From contig JAZQHA010000154.1 of assembly GCA_045540315.1 (NCBI GenBank), positions 1 to 58,590 on the forward strand: DNA of 58,590 nt, given 5' to 3'. Shown here in pieces: positions 16,136-24,951 of this stretch (position 1 is the first letter of the stretch; the number at the start of each line of letters is the position of its first letter). The position numbers and the translations under genes are program-made. The notes below the pieces were generated by a model. That model saw only the letters and a program-made list of their open reading frames with translations, ran no database searches and had not been told where the DNA came from. The stretch is from CAG-557 sp045540315. GTDB taxonomy: Bacteria; Bacillota; Clostridia; Oscillospirales; Acutalibacteraceae.

Positions 16136-16525
16136 ATGAACAATAATTTTGAAACCATGGCAGATATGCAACGAATGCAGCAGGAAGCCGTTCGCAGGGT
16201 ACACGAGATGCAAAGACGTGCCAAACAAACCTTGATTGCTGACCAGAAAAATAATGACCTATCATACAAAAAGGAACCGGCCGCTGCTACAAGTTCTAAC
16301 ATGGTCGAGCAACCTTCAAATGAGTCTTCTCAACCAAAAACAAAGCCAGTAAATAAAAATATGACTCGTACAGCGAAAAATATAAATTCCGGAAACAACT
16401 TTAATTTTTTATCCTCAATAATAAGTGAGCCCGAAAAAGCCTTAATACTGTTGCTAATATTGCTTTTGCTAGATGAAACAACAGATATAGGCTTGGTTTT
16501 CGCACTTATGTACCTTCTAGTGTGA
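16136..16525 (+). CDS. Conserved protein with hydrophobic C-terminal tail, third gene of the cluster
   Basis: A 129-aa protein. The N-terminal third is a charged helix rich in Met, Gln and Arg (MADMQRMQQEAVRRVHEMQR). The middle is low-complexity (Ser, Asn, Lys, Pro). The last 30 residues are a very Leu-rich hydrophobic tail (EKALILLLILLLLDE, then FALMYLLV), suggesting membrane attachment. Ribosome site TTAGGAG. It ends 7 nt before the convergent membrane-protein gene. Function unknown; spore or envelope association is only a guess from the family's host range. Confidence 0.8.
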   Translation: MNNNFETMADMQRMQQEAVRRVHEMQRRAKQTLIADQKNNDLSYKKEPAAATSSNMVEQPSNESSQPKTKPVNKNMTRTAKNINSGNNFNFLSSIISEPEKALILLLILLLLDETTDIGLVFALMYLLV

Positions 16526-16531
16526 GGCAAC

Positions 16532-17392
16532 TTATGGATTTTCTATCGAATGAATATAATATTTGTTTGTGCCCTCGCTGAGCTTTAAGTTGTATATCAT
16601 CCGCTTAACCGGCGAGGGTTTATCGGTACTATCATTATTTGCGCTAAAATATTTGTCATCTCGAGATAAGTAAGATACCGCCAAACTTATCATGTCTTTT
16701 TTCTCATCGACGCTATCTATGTAAGGCACAAAACTGTTTGCGTTACTAGTTGTACCAATATGAAAACACTCCTCACCAGCAGTGCAACTAAAAAATGGGC
16801 CATTTATGTTTTCATTCATATTTATCGTTGCGTTTGGACCAAAGAGCTCTGTGCAGGCTTTTTGAATGTCACAAGTTGGCATCAAAGTTAGGCCTTGTTC
16901 GTCAAATTCATTGTAGGCCGATATCCCATTTTGAAAAATATTCCTCCAAATGCACGAAGCAATCTTTGTATTAATGTCTTCAAAGTTTCCATCCTCAAAT
17001 GGTGCTGGGTCGTGCATCACAACGGGTGCGATATAGTTGCTATATTTAGAATTACTTGACGAGTTGCTCATAACGATTGTAGTTCGACTTAATGCATACA
17101 TCAAAATCATAATGCCTGCAACGGACAAAATCATCATTACACACGCGAAAAAGAGTCGATATAATCCTACCTTTCTCGTAGCTGGCTTGACTATGTTTAT
17201 TGTATCAAAATTATACTCAATTGAGCTCAGCTCTCCGTGTGTATCGCATTTTTCACAAGTCGCTTTACGGTTTACCTTTGGCCGATCGCTTATAAAACCT
17301 GTTGACATTACAGAGGCTGCTTTACTTGTACCTTTTTCTGAAGTACGATAGTCTACACTGTATCCGATTATTTTATCAGTTTCATTTAACAT
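16532..17392 (-). CDS. Single-pass membrane protein, unknown function
   Basis: A 286-aa protein: a cytosolic N-terminus with one CEKC pair (about residues 46-49), a transmembrane helix at about 75-98 (RLFFACVMMILSVAGIMILM), then a roughly 185-aa outer domain with several cysteines (CIWRNIF, MPTCDIQKACTELFG, FSCTAGEECF) that may form disulfides. Start: ATG at 17392 (MLNETDKIIGYS) with AAAGGA; the longer reading frame upstream runs through repeat CL4 and is not coding. No family recognised. Confidence 0.75.
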   Translation of the reverse strand: MLNETDKIIGYSVDYRTSEKGTSKAASVMSTGFISDRPKVNRKATCEKCDTHGELSSIEYNFDTINIVKPATRKVGLYRLFFACVMMILSVAGIMILMYALSRTTIVMSNSSSNSKYSNYIAPVVMHDPAPFEDGNFEDINTKIASCIWRNIFQNGISAYNEFDEQGLTLMPTCDIQKACTELFGPNATINMNENINGPFFSCTAGEECFHIGTTSNANSFVPYIDSVDEKKDMISLAVSYLSRDDKYFSANNDSTDKPSPVKRMIYNLKLSEGTNKYYIHSIENP

Positions 17393-17432
17393 TTTAAAAT
17401 CATTCCTTTGTATGTAAAAAATAAGCTCTCTG

Positions 17433-17534
17433 CAAAACGCCGGGGCGGGGCATCGCCCAGCAAAGCTGGGCCCGACAAACAAAGTTTGTCGCCACAATCT
17501 GTTAGATTGTGGGATGCCCCGCCCCGGCGTTTTG
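17433..17534. repeat. CL4, cloverleaf repeat element (divergent subfamily)
   Basis: Perfect 21-bp outer arms (17433-17453 and 17514-17534) enclose GCCCAGC/GCTGGGC (17455-17471), CGACAAAC/GTTTGTCG (17473-17491) and CCACAATCT/AGATTGTGG (17492-17512). With no unpaired bulk this is the cleanest four-way cloverleaf in the window. It lies between pnp and the membrane-protein gene. Confidence 0.9.
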
Positions 17535-17667
17535 CTCACACTAAGACATAAAACCAGCCAATAAAACCTTACCACTTCCGGAATGAAAAAACGCACTTAA
17601 TTTGTCAACCATAAAAAATAAAATAGCGCACAGAAAAAATCTGTACGCCAGAAAATTTATTTTAATC

Positions 17668-19776
17668 TTAAACTTTCTTCACATCGACACTCGAAAGAGC
17701 CGCACGTCGCGATAAATTTATACGACCTTTGTCATCGATCTCTGTAATTTTGACAATAATCTCGTCGCCGACCTTAACTACGTCTGTAACTTTTTCGATA
17801 CGTTTGGTATCTAGCTGAGAAATATGGCAAAGACCTTCCTTACCGGGCGCGAACTCAACGAACGCACCGAAATCCATAACTCTCGTAACATGACCGGTGT
17901 AAATCGCGCCAACTTCTGGCTCCTTAACGATGGACTCAACGATTGCTAAAGCCTTATTACAGTTGGCCATGTCAAGGCCAGCGATAAACACATGTCCATC
18001 ATCTTCTATATCGATTTTAACATCATAATCAGCGCAAATTTTCTGAACTACCTTGCCGCCAGAGCCAATAACATCCCGAATTTTATCTACACTAATTAAA
18101 GTTGTCAACATTTTCGGTGCATAAGGAGACAACTCACTGCGAGGTCTATCAATCGCCTTTAGCATAATTTCATCCAGAATATAGTCACGGGCCTTATGAG
18201 TTTTAAGGAGGGCTTCCTTAATCATTTCAGGGGTCAAGCCATCGATTTTAAGATCCATCTGAATTGCCGTAATACCCTTATGCGTACCTGCTACTTTGAA
18301 GTCCATATCGCCAAAGAAATCCTCGAGACCTTGAATATCCACCATAGTCATCCAGCGCTCGCCCTCGGTAATAAGTCCGCACGAAATACCTGCAACTGGT
18401 GCTGTAATTGGGACTCCGGCGTCCATCAAGGCAAGCGTCGAACCGCAAACAGACCCTTGAGACGTTGAACCATTTGACGACACCACCTCAGAGACCAAGC
18501 GGATTGCGTACGGGAATTTTTCTACAGGAGGAATAACCGGAACCAAAGCGCGTTCAGCCAAGGCACCGTGACCAATCTCGCGGCGACCAGGGCCACGGCT
18601 AGGTTTCGTTTCGCCCACGGAGAATGACGGGAAATTATAGTGGTGCATATAACGCTTGTCCTCTTCACCGTCGATACCATCGAGTAATTGCTGATCGCTA
18701 ACTGGGCCTAAAGTTGCAACGGTTAAAACTTGAGTTTGACCGCGTGTAAACAAACCTGAACCATGTACTCGCGGCAAAACAGCAACTTCTGCTGCGAGCG
18801 GACGAATTTCATTCATTTGACGGCCATCCACACGTTTTTGCTCATCCAAAAGCCAACGTCGAACGATACTTTTTTGTGCCTTATACATGCACTCGTCAAT
18901 GAGCTTTTCTGAATCCGGATAAATCTCGGCAAAATGCTCATGTACTTTTTGATATACTGGTTTTAGTTGCTCATCGCGAATTTTTTTATCGTCGGTGCTA
19001 AGTGCCATTTTCAAGTCCGCTTCGGCAAAGTCCTTAACAGCCTGAACCATAGTTGCATCTGGCTCAAGTGTCGTGTAAGTAAATTTAGGCTTACCGATTT
19101 CTGCTTGAATACTTTTAATAAACGCAATAATTTTCTGATTTGCCTCGTGCCCCGCCATAATGCCATTAAACATCGTCTCGTCGTCTATTTCATTTGCACC
19201 GGCCTCAATCATCGCAATGCGACTATCTGTCGAGGCAACCGTGACGGCCATTTGCGAAACTTTTTTCTGTTGAGCTGTCGGATTAATTACAAATTTTCCA
19301 TCCACTAAGCCAACGCTCACGCCAGAAATAGGGCCATTCCACGGAATATCCGAAATACTAAGTGCCACAGACGTTCCAACCATTGCGGCAATCTCTGGTG
19401 AGCAATCTGGGTCAACAGACATAACCGTGCATACAACCGAGACATCGTTGCGCATATCCTTCGGAAAAAGCGGACGAATAGGCCTATCAATTACGCGCGA
19501 AACTAAAATTGCCTTCTCACTTGGACGGCCTTCTCTTTTTAAAAATGAGCCTGGAATTTTGCCCACCGCGTACATTTTTTCCTCAAAATCAACTGACAGC
19601 GGGAAAAAGTCAATTCCATCTCGAGGCTCTGCGCTGGCAGTAACTGCCACATTAACGACAGTTTCACCATAGCGGACTAAGCAAGAACCATTAGCAAGTT
19701 GAGCCAGTTTCCCGGTTTCTATCACTAACTCACGGCCAGCGAAATCGGTTTTAAACACTTTGTAATTTTTGAACAT
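17668..19776 (-). CDS. pnp: Polyribonucleotide nucleotidyltransferase (PNPase)
   Basis: A 702-aa 3'-5' phosphorolytic exoribonuclease. Two RNase PH domains (about 1-230 and 300-540) with the FFPLSVDFEEKMYAVGKIPGSF and GRREIGHGALAERAL motifs, then a KH domain (DVIGSGGKVVQKI, about 560) and an S1 domain (YTGHVTRVMDFGAFVEFAPGKEG, about 620-690). Full length. The ribosome site is GGAGGAAC. It follows rpsO, the classical rpsO-pnp order, with a hairpin region in the 190-nt gap. Confidence 0.98.
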   Translation of the reverse strand: MFKNYKVFKTDFAGRELVIETGKLAQLANGSCLVRYGETVVNVAVTASAEPRDGIDFFPLSVDFEEKMYAVGKIPGSFLKREGRPSEKAILVSRVIDRPIRPLFPKDMRNDVSVVCTVMSVDPDCSPEIAAMVGTSVALSISDIPWNGPISGVSVGLVDGKFVINPTAQQKKVSQMAVTVASTDSRIAMIEAGANEIDDETMFNGIMAGHEANQKIIAFIKSIQAEIGKPKFTYTTLEPDATMVQAVKDFAEADLKMALSTDDKKIRDEQLKPVYQKVHEHFAEIYPDSEKLIDECMYKAQKSIVRRWLLDEQKRVDGRQMNEIRPLAAEVAVLPRVHGSGLFTRGQTQVLTVATLGPVSDQQLLDGIDGEEDKRYMHHYNFPSFSVGETKPSRGPGRREIGHGALAERALVPVIPPVEKFPYAIRLVSEVVSSNGSTSQGSVCGSTLALMDAGVPITAPVAGISCGLITEGERWMTMVDIQGLEDFFGDMDFKVAGTHKGITAIQMDLKIDGLTPEMIKEALLKTHKARDYILDEIMLKAIDRPRSELSPYAPKMLTTLISVDKIRDVIGSGGKVVQKICADYDVKIDIEDDGHVFIAGLDMANCNKALAIVESIVKEPEVGAIYTGHVTRVMDFGAFVEFAPGKEGLCHISQLDTKRIEKVTDVVKVGDEIIVKITEIDDKGRINLSRRAALSSVDVKKV

Positions 19777-19925
19777 ACATGTTCCTCCAAATAAAATTTT
19801 TCACATCTTATGAAGAGGTTTGTTTTAGCAAGAAAAACCTGCGCTAAACCTGAGCTAAGCACACGTTTCACTGCTAAAGAAGCTCTTCTAAAAGATATGT
19901 TTTTTTCAGAATGTATAAAAATTGG

Positions 19926-19955
19926 TTAAGCAGATGACGCAATGCCATCTGCTTA
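19926..19955 (-). terminator. Hairpin between rpsO and pnp
   Basis: TAAGCAGATG/CATCTGCTTA with a nine-base loop, 12 nt after the rpsO stop; on the minus strand it is followed by ACCAATTTTTAT. It may be a partial terminator or an RNase processing site, as in other rpsO-pnp operons. Confidence 0.55.
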
Positions 19956-19966
19956 AATTGCACAAA

Positions 19967-20230
19967 TTATTTGCGAATCCCAAGTTTTTCGATAATTGAA
20001 CGATACCTTTCGATATCTGACTTTTTCAAATAACCGAGTAAATTTCTACGCTGACCAACCATTTTTAAAAGGCCGCGTCTAGAATGGTGATCTTTTTTGT
20101 GGATTTTCAAGTGATCATTCAAATCGTTGATTCTTTTGGTCAAAAGTGCGATTTGAACTTCCGGAGAGCCAGTATCACCCTCATGCATTGCATAAGTCTC
20201 GATGATTGATTTTTTCTCAGTTTTTAACAT
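19967..20230 (-). CDS. rpsO: 30S ribosomal protein S15
   Basis: An 87-aa primary 16S rRNA-binding protein of the small subunit. HEGDTGSPEVQIALLTKRINDL, the HKKDHHSRRGLLKMVGQRR block and the end YRSIIEKLGIRK are the family signature. Start: ATG at 20230 (MLKTEKKSI) with AAGGTGG eight bases upstream; the GTG four codons earlier overlaps that site. Confidence 0.98.
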   Translation of the reverse strand: MLKTEKKSIIETYAMHEGDTGSPEVQIALLTKRINDLNDHLKIHKKDHHSRRGLLKMVGQRRNLLGYLKKSDIERYRSIIEKLGIRK

Positions 20231-20333
20231 TTTGGTTTCCACCTTTTTTATTTATTTCCATAAAACACAGAGTAAGGCGGGTGTACACCTTTTAATAAGG
20301 CTATTTCCTTAATCCGCGAATTAGGATGTGTTT

Positions 20334-20362
20334 ATTATACACGTTCGAAGTGTGGTTGTCAA
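20334..20362 (-). promoter_or_regulatory. Promoter of rpsO-pnp
   Basis: On the minus strand TTGACA (20357-20362), a 17-nt spacer and TATAAT (20334-20339): a consensus vegetative promoter. The leader to the rpsO start is about 100 nt, long enough for the S15 autoregulatory structure known in other bacteria. Confidence 0.85.
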
Positions 20363-20532
20363 TATAGTTAAAGACATTGAGTGGCCTAAACGCATGCGCA
20401 AACAATGATGGATAGGCTGATATCATATTAAAGTAGCATAACATTTTTTTAGTTTTATATGTAAAAAAAATTCACATAGTCTATTTGAATGTCATAAGAT
20501 TAATTTTAGCAAACTAATAATGAGGTGGTATT

Positions 20533-20664
20533 ATGTCGTTGATAACTTGTAGCGACGATTGTATTTATCAAAAGGATGGATATTGCATGTTGGAGACTCC
20601 AGCGGTTATTAACAATAACTCTTCGCAATTATGTGTGCATTACACGAAATCAAATAAACGTTAA
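20533..20664 (+). CDS. Cys-rich miniprotein (43 aa), unknown function
   Basis: A small gene missed by length filters. ATG at 20533 is preceded by TGAGGTGG. The product has four spaced cysteines (C6, C10, C18, C34) around the motif CSDDCIYQKDGYCMLE, suggesting metal binding. Similar small proteins are common in Clostridia, where they are often mislabelled as a dehydratase; that name is not supported by anything here. It precedes the secreted repeat protein by about 160 nt. Confidence 0.7.
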   Translation: MSLITCSDDCIYQKDGYCMLETPAVINNNSSQLCVHYTKSNKR

Positions 20665-20825
20665 AATAAGTTCCAGTAAAAAATAAATGAATATTCACTG
20701 CTTTTTTGCATGAATCAACAGTGGATTTCGAAAAAAATAACGAAAAATGAGCCGCGCTATTTACAAAATATTTATTGATTATTATAATAACTGATACAAT
20801 CACATTTTTGAAAGGATCTATTAGT

Positions 20826-21362
20826 ATGAAAAAATTATTGTCCATTTTATTAGCTACATCGGTCTTGTTAACCCAAGGGAATTTTGGGTGTTGTGCTTCA
20901 GATGTTAATTCTGGTAAAGACAATGCACAACATGAGACATCTTGGCAAAGCTTTTATTCGGCCACTGGCGGAGCGCTGACCAGTGTAAAAGATTGGTTTA
21001 CCAATACCTCGGTGTACAATCACAATTACACGCAGGACTGGGCAAGTATTAAGTCTGCTCCGTCAAAGGCATTGGGTGCTGCAACTAATTGGTTTCTATC
21101 TACTCCACTATGCTTTGAATTATTGCGTGTATATAATCACAATTATACAAAAGACTTGGAATCAGCAAAAGACTGGTTTAAAGGCACATCGGTATATAAT
21201 CACAATTACACGAAAGACTTGGAAAGTGTAAAAGGCGGTCTAGTCGGTGCAAGAAGCTGGGTAATTGCTCGCTGGAGTTCCTTATTCAATTCTGATATGC
21301 GCGATGTGGCTGATATCGGCGCAGATGCTCAAACTGCAGACAATGTCAATATTGGTAACTAA
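20826..21362 (+). CDS. Secreted or surface protein with YNHNYT repeats, unknown family
   Basis: A 178-aa protein. MKKLLSILLATSVLLTQG is a clear signal sequence; a cysteine pair (21-22) near its end leaves a lipoprotein possible but the lipobox is poor. The motif VYNHNYT[Q/K]D occurs three times (YNHNYT at 64-69, 103-108 and 124-129), twice preceded by KDWF..TS. Start: ATG at 20826 with GAAAGGAT, like the sites of the leader-peptide genes at 41.4 and 58.5 kb. It has its own terminator. I recognise no family; the repeats suggest a binding or coat-like role outside the cell, which is inference. Confidence 0.8.
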   Translation: MKKLLSILLATSVLLTQGNFGCCASDVNSGKDNAQHETSWQSFYSATGGALTSVKDWFTNTSVYNHNYTQDWASIKSAPSKALGAATNWFLSTPLCFELLRVYNHNYTKDLESAKDWFKGTSVYNHNYTKDLESVKGGLVGARSWVIARWSSLFNSDMRDVADIGADAQTADNVNIGN

Positions 21363-21381
21363 ATAATTGATATAAACAAAG

Positions 21382-21413
21382 TAAGCCCCCGTAAATCAAG
21401 GGGGCTTGTTTTT
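21382..21413. terminator. Convergent terminator between the repeat protein and cwlD
   Basis: AAGCCCCC/GGGGGCTT with a nine-base loop, followed on the plus strand by GTTTTTATG. It lies between two convergent genes and could serve both. Confidence 0.8.
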
Positions 21414-22134
21414 ATGCTTTGCGCCAAAAATCTAGGAAACCACAATAAATTGAGAAGGCCATTTTTTCTTGATATGTATTGTCTAATAAATTTTTAACAT
21501 CATCGCCGTTTGATAAAAATCCACACTCTACGATAACTGCTGGAACGGTTGCTTTATTTAAAAGAAAAACTCCCTTGGGTGACGGTTTAATTTCGCGCGC
21601 ATTGTCTTTTTGCAAAAGCCCTACTATCGATGCACGCATACTTTGAGCAAGCTCTTGACTTTTCGGATTATTTGTCGAGTAAAACACTTGTGCGCCTTTA
21701 TATTGGCTATCCTCAAACTTATTTTGATGAATACTTATAAGCAAATTGTTCTCATCGCTATTAGCCAAAGTTAGACGATTCTTTAAGTCAGAAACTTTTT
21801 TGGCGCGTATAGAACCAGAATCTTTACTGTGTATCGACTCATCAATTTCTCGAGTCATTGTAGCACTGAATCCCGTTGCATCGAATAGCTCCTTTAGCTT
21901 TAACGCAATGCTCAAATTTATATCTTTTTCTAGTACATTATCAACTCCTACAGCACCACTATCAATTCCACCATGTCCAGCATCGATGATGATATTCGGA
22001 AAATATTGCCCTTTACTAGACATCGTTTGATGTGTCGTCTTTAAGAAATATACATTTAAAATTAGCATAGAAAAAGCAACGTATCCACATAAAACGCACG
22101 AATAAAAGGTTAACTCGTTACGTAATTTCTTCAA
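21412..22134 (-). CDS. cwlD: N-acetylmuramoyl-L-alanine amidase CwlD (spore cortex)
   Basis: A 240-aa zinc amidase (Amidase_3) with one N-terminal membrane anchor (about residues 10-32). CwlD removes the stem peptide during cortex synthesis so that muramic delta-lactam can form. Zinc and catalytic motifs: IIIDAGHGGIDSGAVG, SIHQNKF (where many homologues have SIHxNA) and VIVECGFLSN. The start is a TTG at 22134, preceded by GAGGTGG; that site lies in the 3' arm of a hairpin. It follows whiA by 54 nt. Confidence 0.9.
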   Translation of the reverse strand: MKKLRNELTFYSCVLCGYVAFSMLILNVYFLKTTHQTMSSKGQYFPNIIIDAGHGGIDSGAVGVDNVLEKDINLSIALKLKELFDATGFSATMTREIDESIHSKDSGSIRAKKVSDLKNRLTLANSDENNLLISIHQNKFEDSQYKGAQVFYSTNNPKSQELAQSMRASIVGLLQKDNAREIKPSPKGVFLLNKATVPAVIVECGFLSNGDDVKNLLDNTYQEKMAFSIYCGFLDFWRKA

Positions 22135-22138
22135 AAAA

Positions 22139-22166
22139 CCACCTCATACCATACGTATGCAGGTGG
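22139..22166 (-). promoter_or_regulatory. Hairpin covering the cwlD ribosome site
   Basis: CCACCT and AGGTGG pair around a core with the palindrome CATACGTATG. On the minus strand AGGTGG is the cwlD Shine-Dalgarno sequence and is followed directly by TTTTTTG, whose end is the TTG start codon. The structure looks both like a terminator after whiA and like a lid on the cwlD ribosome site. Confidence 0.5.
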
Positions 22167-22188
22167 CAATTTTTTTAGACAATATGAT

Positions 22189-23094
22189 TCATAGATTTTC
22201 GCTCATATTTAAAATTTTTTTAATTTTATGGTTTACTCCAGAACGAGTAAGTGGCGTCGATAAATTTTTTCCGAGTTCTCTTAATGACATTTCCGGATTC
22301 TTCAGGCGTAAGTTTGCCAATTCTTGCAAATCATCGGTTAAGTGGCTAAATTTACCATGCTTTTTTAGCTTCTTTATCGCGTTAATTTGCAAAGTAGCCG
22401 CAGCGGCTGTCTTGCTGATATTTGCTGCTTCAAAGTTCGTTGTTCTGTTAACGTAATTTCTAACCTCTTTGACCATTTTTATTTGCATCATATCCATTGC
22501 ACTAGATGGCGCGCCAATGTACGTCAAAAAATCGGTTATATCAGTACTATCCTTGATGTAAACGACAAAAATACCCTTACGCTCGGTTGTCTTGACCTTT
22601 ATTGAGATGTCCTGCAATGAATTCAATATCTCAAACAAGCTTTTTGCAAGATTCATAAAAGGGACAGCAAACTCCAAGTGGTAACCATGTTGCGGATCAG
22701 TTATAGTTCCGCAAGATAAAAAGGTGCCCCTCAAAAACAACTTTATATCCGCGTTTGTTTTTAGAAAACTATTATTTATCTTCAAGCTAATTTCATTTTT
22801 TGAGTGGCCAAATGAACTTAAAATTTTCTCCCTGTCGTTTTGGTCGGGCACTTGCAAAATAAGATTTTGCCGCTCCTTACCCGAAAAAATAATATCAACT
22901 ATACAACCAAAATTTTGAGAAATCAGCTCACACGTCAGATTACAAATATTCTGATTCTCCGTATAAAAAGAAATGTTTTCCGCCTTAAAATTGCGAGAAA
23001 ACAATAAAATTCCATATAAAAGTGGCATCAATGAGTCTTGAGCATTTTCACTTACCTTGTATAACTCATTTTTCACCTTAGAAGAAAAAGTCAT
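22189..23094 (-). CDS. whiA: WhiA-type sporulation/cell-division regulator
   Basis: A 301-aa cytoplasmic DNA-binding protein with an N-terminal domain derived from LAGLIDADG endonucleases (about 1-215; LFLRGTFLSCGTITDPQHGYHLEF) and a C-terminal helix-turn-helix (NPEMSLRELGKNLSTPLTRSGVNHK). In Bacillus WhiA affects division and chromosome segregation; in Streptomyces, sporulation. It follows rapZ by 16 nt. The gluconeogenesis factor gene yvcK (mgfK) that usually separates rapZ and whiA is missing here. Confidence 0.95.
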   Translation of the reverse strand: MTFSSKVKNELYKVSENAQDSLMPLLYGILLFSRNFKAENISFYTENQNICNLTCELISQNFGCIVDIIFSGKERQNLILQVPDQNDREKILSSFGHSKNEISLKINNSFLKTNADIKLFLRGTFLSCGTITDPQHGYHLEFAVPFMNLAKSLFEILNSLQDISIKVKTTERKGIFVVYIKDSTDITDFLTYIGAPSSAMDMMQIKMVKEVRNYVNRTTNFEAANISKTAAAATLQINAIKKLKKHGKFSHLTDDLQELANLRLKNPEMSLRELGKNLSTPLTRSGVNHKIKKILNMSENL

Positions 23095-23110
23095 GATAAA
23101 ATTCCTATTG

Positions 23111-23974
23111 TTAAATTTTGTTTATATCTCGATGATTAACCAGCACATGCTTACCGGCTTCGAGAAGATGGTTGTATAAAAATTGCGTTAGCGCAACCGA
23201 CCTATGATGTCCACCAGTGCATCCAATGGCTATAACCAGTTGACTTTTGCCCTCGTTACAATAAAGTGGAATCATATAGTCCAGCAAATCCATCAAACGC
23301 GGAAGAATACCCTTTGTTTGCTCTTTTTCTAACACAAAATCTCTCACAGGGTCATCGAGACCTGTCAAGTTGCGCAACTCCTCAACATAATACGGGTTTG
23401 GTAAGCATCGTACATCAAAAACCAAATCAGCCTCCGTTGGAAGACCATATTTAAATCCGAACGACATACAAGTAATCATCAATGCGTCGGAAGTTTCATT
23501 TAAGAATAGGGAAGAGAGGCGTTTTTTAAGTTGGGCCGAAGACACAAAAGACGTATCAATTAGGTAATCTGCGCTATTTTTCACAGTTGCTAAAAGTTCT
23601 CGCTCAAACTGAACAGCCTTTTGCACAGAGCCATTATAATTTTCTGCCAATGGGTGCTTTCGACGAGTTTCCTTATAACGACGTACCAAGACATTATCGC
23701 GTGAATCAAGAAATAGAATTTTATAATTTTTATCTGCGCTTTTGAGCAACTCAATTGACCTAAAAGAACCGTCAACAAAGCTTTCTCCGCGAATATCCAC
23801 AACTACGGCAACTTTCTTCATATTTTCATCCGACGATTTTTGGCACAACTCGTAAAAAGTCGACACAAGCTTTGTTGGTATGTTATCAACGCAATAAAAG
23901 CCAATGTCCTCAAGCGCATGCAAAGTACTCGTTTTGCCAGCGCCCGACATTCCCGTTACAATCAAAAACTCCAT
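23111..23974 (-). CDS. rapZ: RapZ/YvcJ family P-loop nucleotide-binding protein
   Basis: A 287-aa cytoplasmic protein. The Walker A motif TGMSGAGKTSTL is at residues 7-18, Walker B-like VVVDIRGE follows, and the C-terminal half has the family's FGFKYGLPTEADLVFDVRCLPNPYYV and IAIGCTGGHHRSVAL motifs. In E. coli RapZ targets the small RNA GlmZ; in Bacillus YvcJ affects competence. Role here unknown. It is 12 nt downstream of murB and 16 nt upstream of whiA. Confidence 0.95.
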   Translation of the reverse strand: MEFLIVTGMSGAGKTSTLHALEDIGFYCVDNIPTKLVSTFYELCQKSSDENMKKVAVVVDIRGESFVDGSFRSIELLKSADKNYKILFLDSRDNVLVRRYKETRRKHPLAENYNGSVQKAVQFERELLATVKNSADYLIDTSFVSSAQLKKRLSSLFLNETSDALMITCMSFGFKYGLPTEADLVFDVRCLPNPYYVEELRNLTGLDDPVRDFVLEKEQTKGILPRLMDLLDYMIPLYCNEGKSQLVIAIGCTGGHHRSVALTQFLYNHLLEAGKHVLVNHRDINKI

Positions 23975-23986
23975 ATAGTCCCGCCT

Positions 23987-24904
23987 TTAAGTAAAATCTC
24001 CAACCATTTCAACTTCGCATTCAAGCGCAACGTCTGCCTGCTCCAGTACCGTCGCCTGAATGTGAGAAATCAAATTTAAAACATCCTTGCAAGTCGCGCC
24101 CCCCGTATTAACGATAAATCCAGAGTGCTTCGTACTTACCTTAGCTCCGCCGATTTTTTCCCCTTTTAGGCCACAAGTCTGAATCAAAGTACCAGCATAA
24201 TTTCCGGGTGGTCTTTTAAAAACACTGCCAACGTTTGGATAATTAAGAGGTTGTTTTTCTTTTCGTCGAGACAAAAAGCCGTCCATTTTTTCCTTAATTT
24301 GCTCAGCCTCGCCTTTTTTAAGCTTAAACCGTGCAGACAAAATAATATCATCCGTTGAGCTATAACGACTGTGTCTGTAGGAAAAATCCAACTCACTTGC
24401 CGTCAAGGTAACTTGCTCACCAGTTTGAGTTAAGTTTTCTGTCGAGAGAAGAACATCCTTCATTTCTCCGTCATAGGCACCGGCATTCATATAGATGGCT
24501 CCACCCACTGTTGCAGGAATTCCATATGCGAACTCAAGACCAGATAGAGCATTTTGTTGCGCAAACCGACATAATTTTATGAGATGCACTCCAGCACCGC
24601 ACTCAATTGTAGTTTCGTCAATGAGTTTAATTTTTTGAAAATCTCCAGCAAGCTTAATGACTACCCCACGAATACCTTTATCGCTGACAAGAAGGTTTGA
24701 GCCGTTTCCGATAATAAAATAGGGGATACCTAGCTCTTTGAGGCCCTGCAAGAATTTTCTCAATTTCGACAAGGTTTTAATCTTTACAAAGAAATCAGCG
24801 TTACCGCCAATTTTAAATGAAGTGTGTTTCGTCATAGGCTCCTTGCGCAGAGCATCTAGTTTCAAGTCGGTTATAAGTTTTTCCAACTCTATTTGATTTT
24901 TCAT
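23987..24904 (-). CDS. murB: UDP-N-acetylenolpyruvoylglucosamine reductase
   Basis: A 305-aa FAD enzyme that makes UDP-MurNAc for peptidoglycan. FAD-binding signature FIIGNGSNLLVSDKGIRG, then AYGIPATVGGAIYMNAGAYDGEM, the YRHSRYS segment, GSVFKRPPGNYAGTLI with the catalytic serine region, and a C-terminal Glu in ECEVEMVG. Full length. It lies between hprK and rapZ, a common clostridial order. Confidence 0.97.
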   Translation of the reverse strand: MKNQIELEKLITDLKLDALRKEPMTKHTSFKIGGNADFFVKIKTLSKLRKFLQGLKELGIPYFIIGNGSNLLVSDKGIRGVVIKLAGDFQKIKLIDETTIECGAGVHLIKLCRFAQQNALSGLEFAYGIPATVGGAIYMNAGAYDGEMKDVLLSTENLTQTGEQVTLTASELDFSYRHSRYSSTDDIILSARFKLKKGEAEQIKEKMDGFLSRRKEKQPLNYPNVGSVFKRPPGNYAGTLIQTCGLKGEKIGGAKVSTKHSGFIVNTGGATCKDVLNLISHIQATVLEQADVALECEVEMVGDFT

Positions 24905-24951
24905 AGCACGCCTCCATAAATATTCATTGTGGGGGAAAGCTTTCGAGTAAA

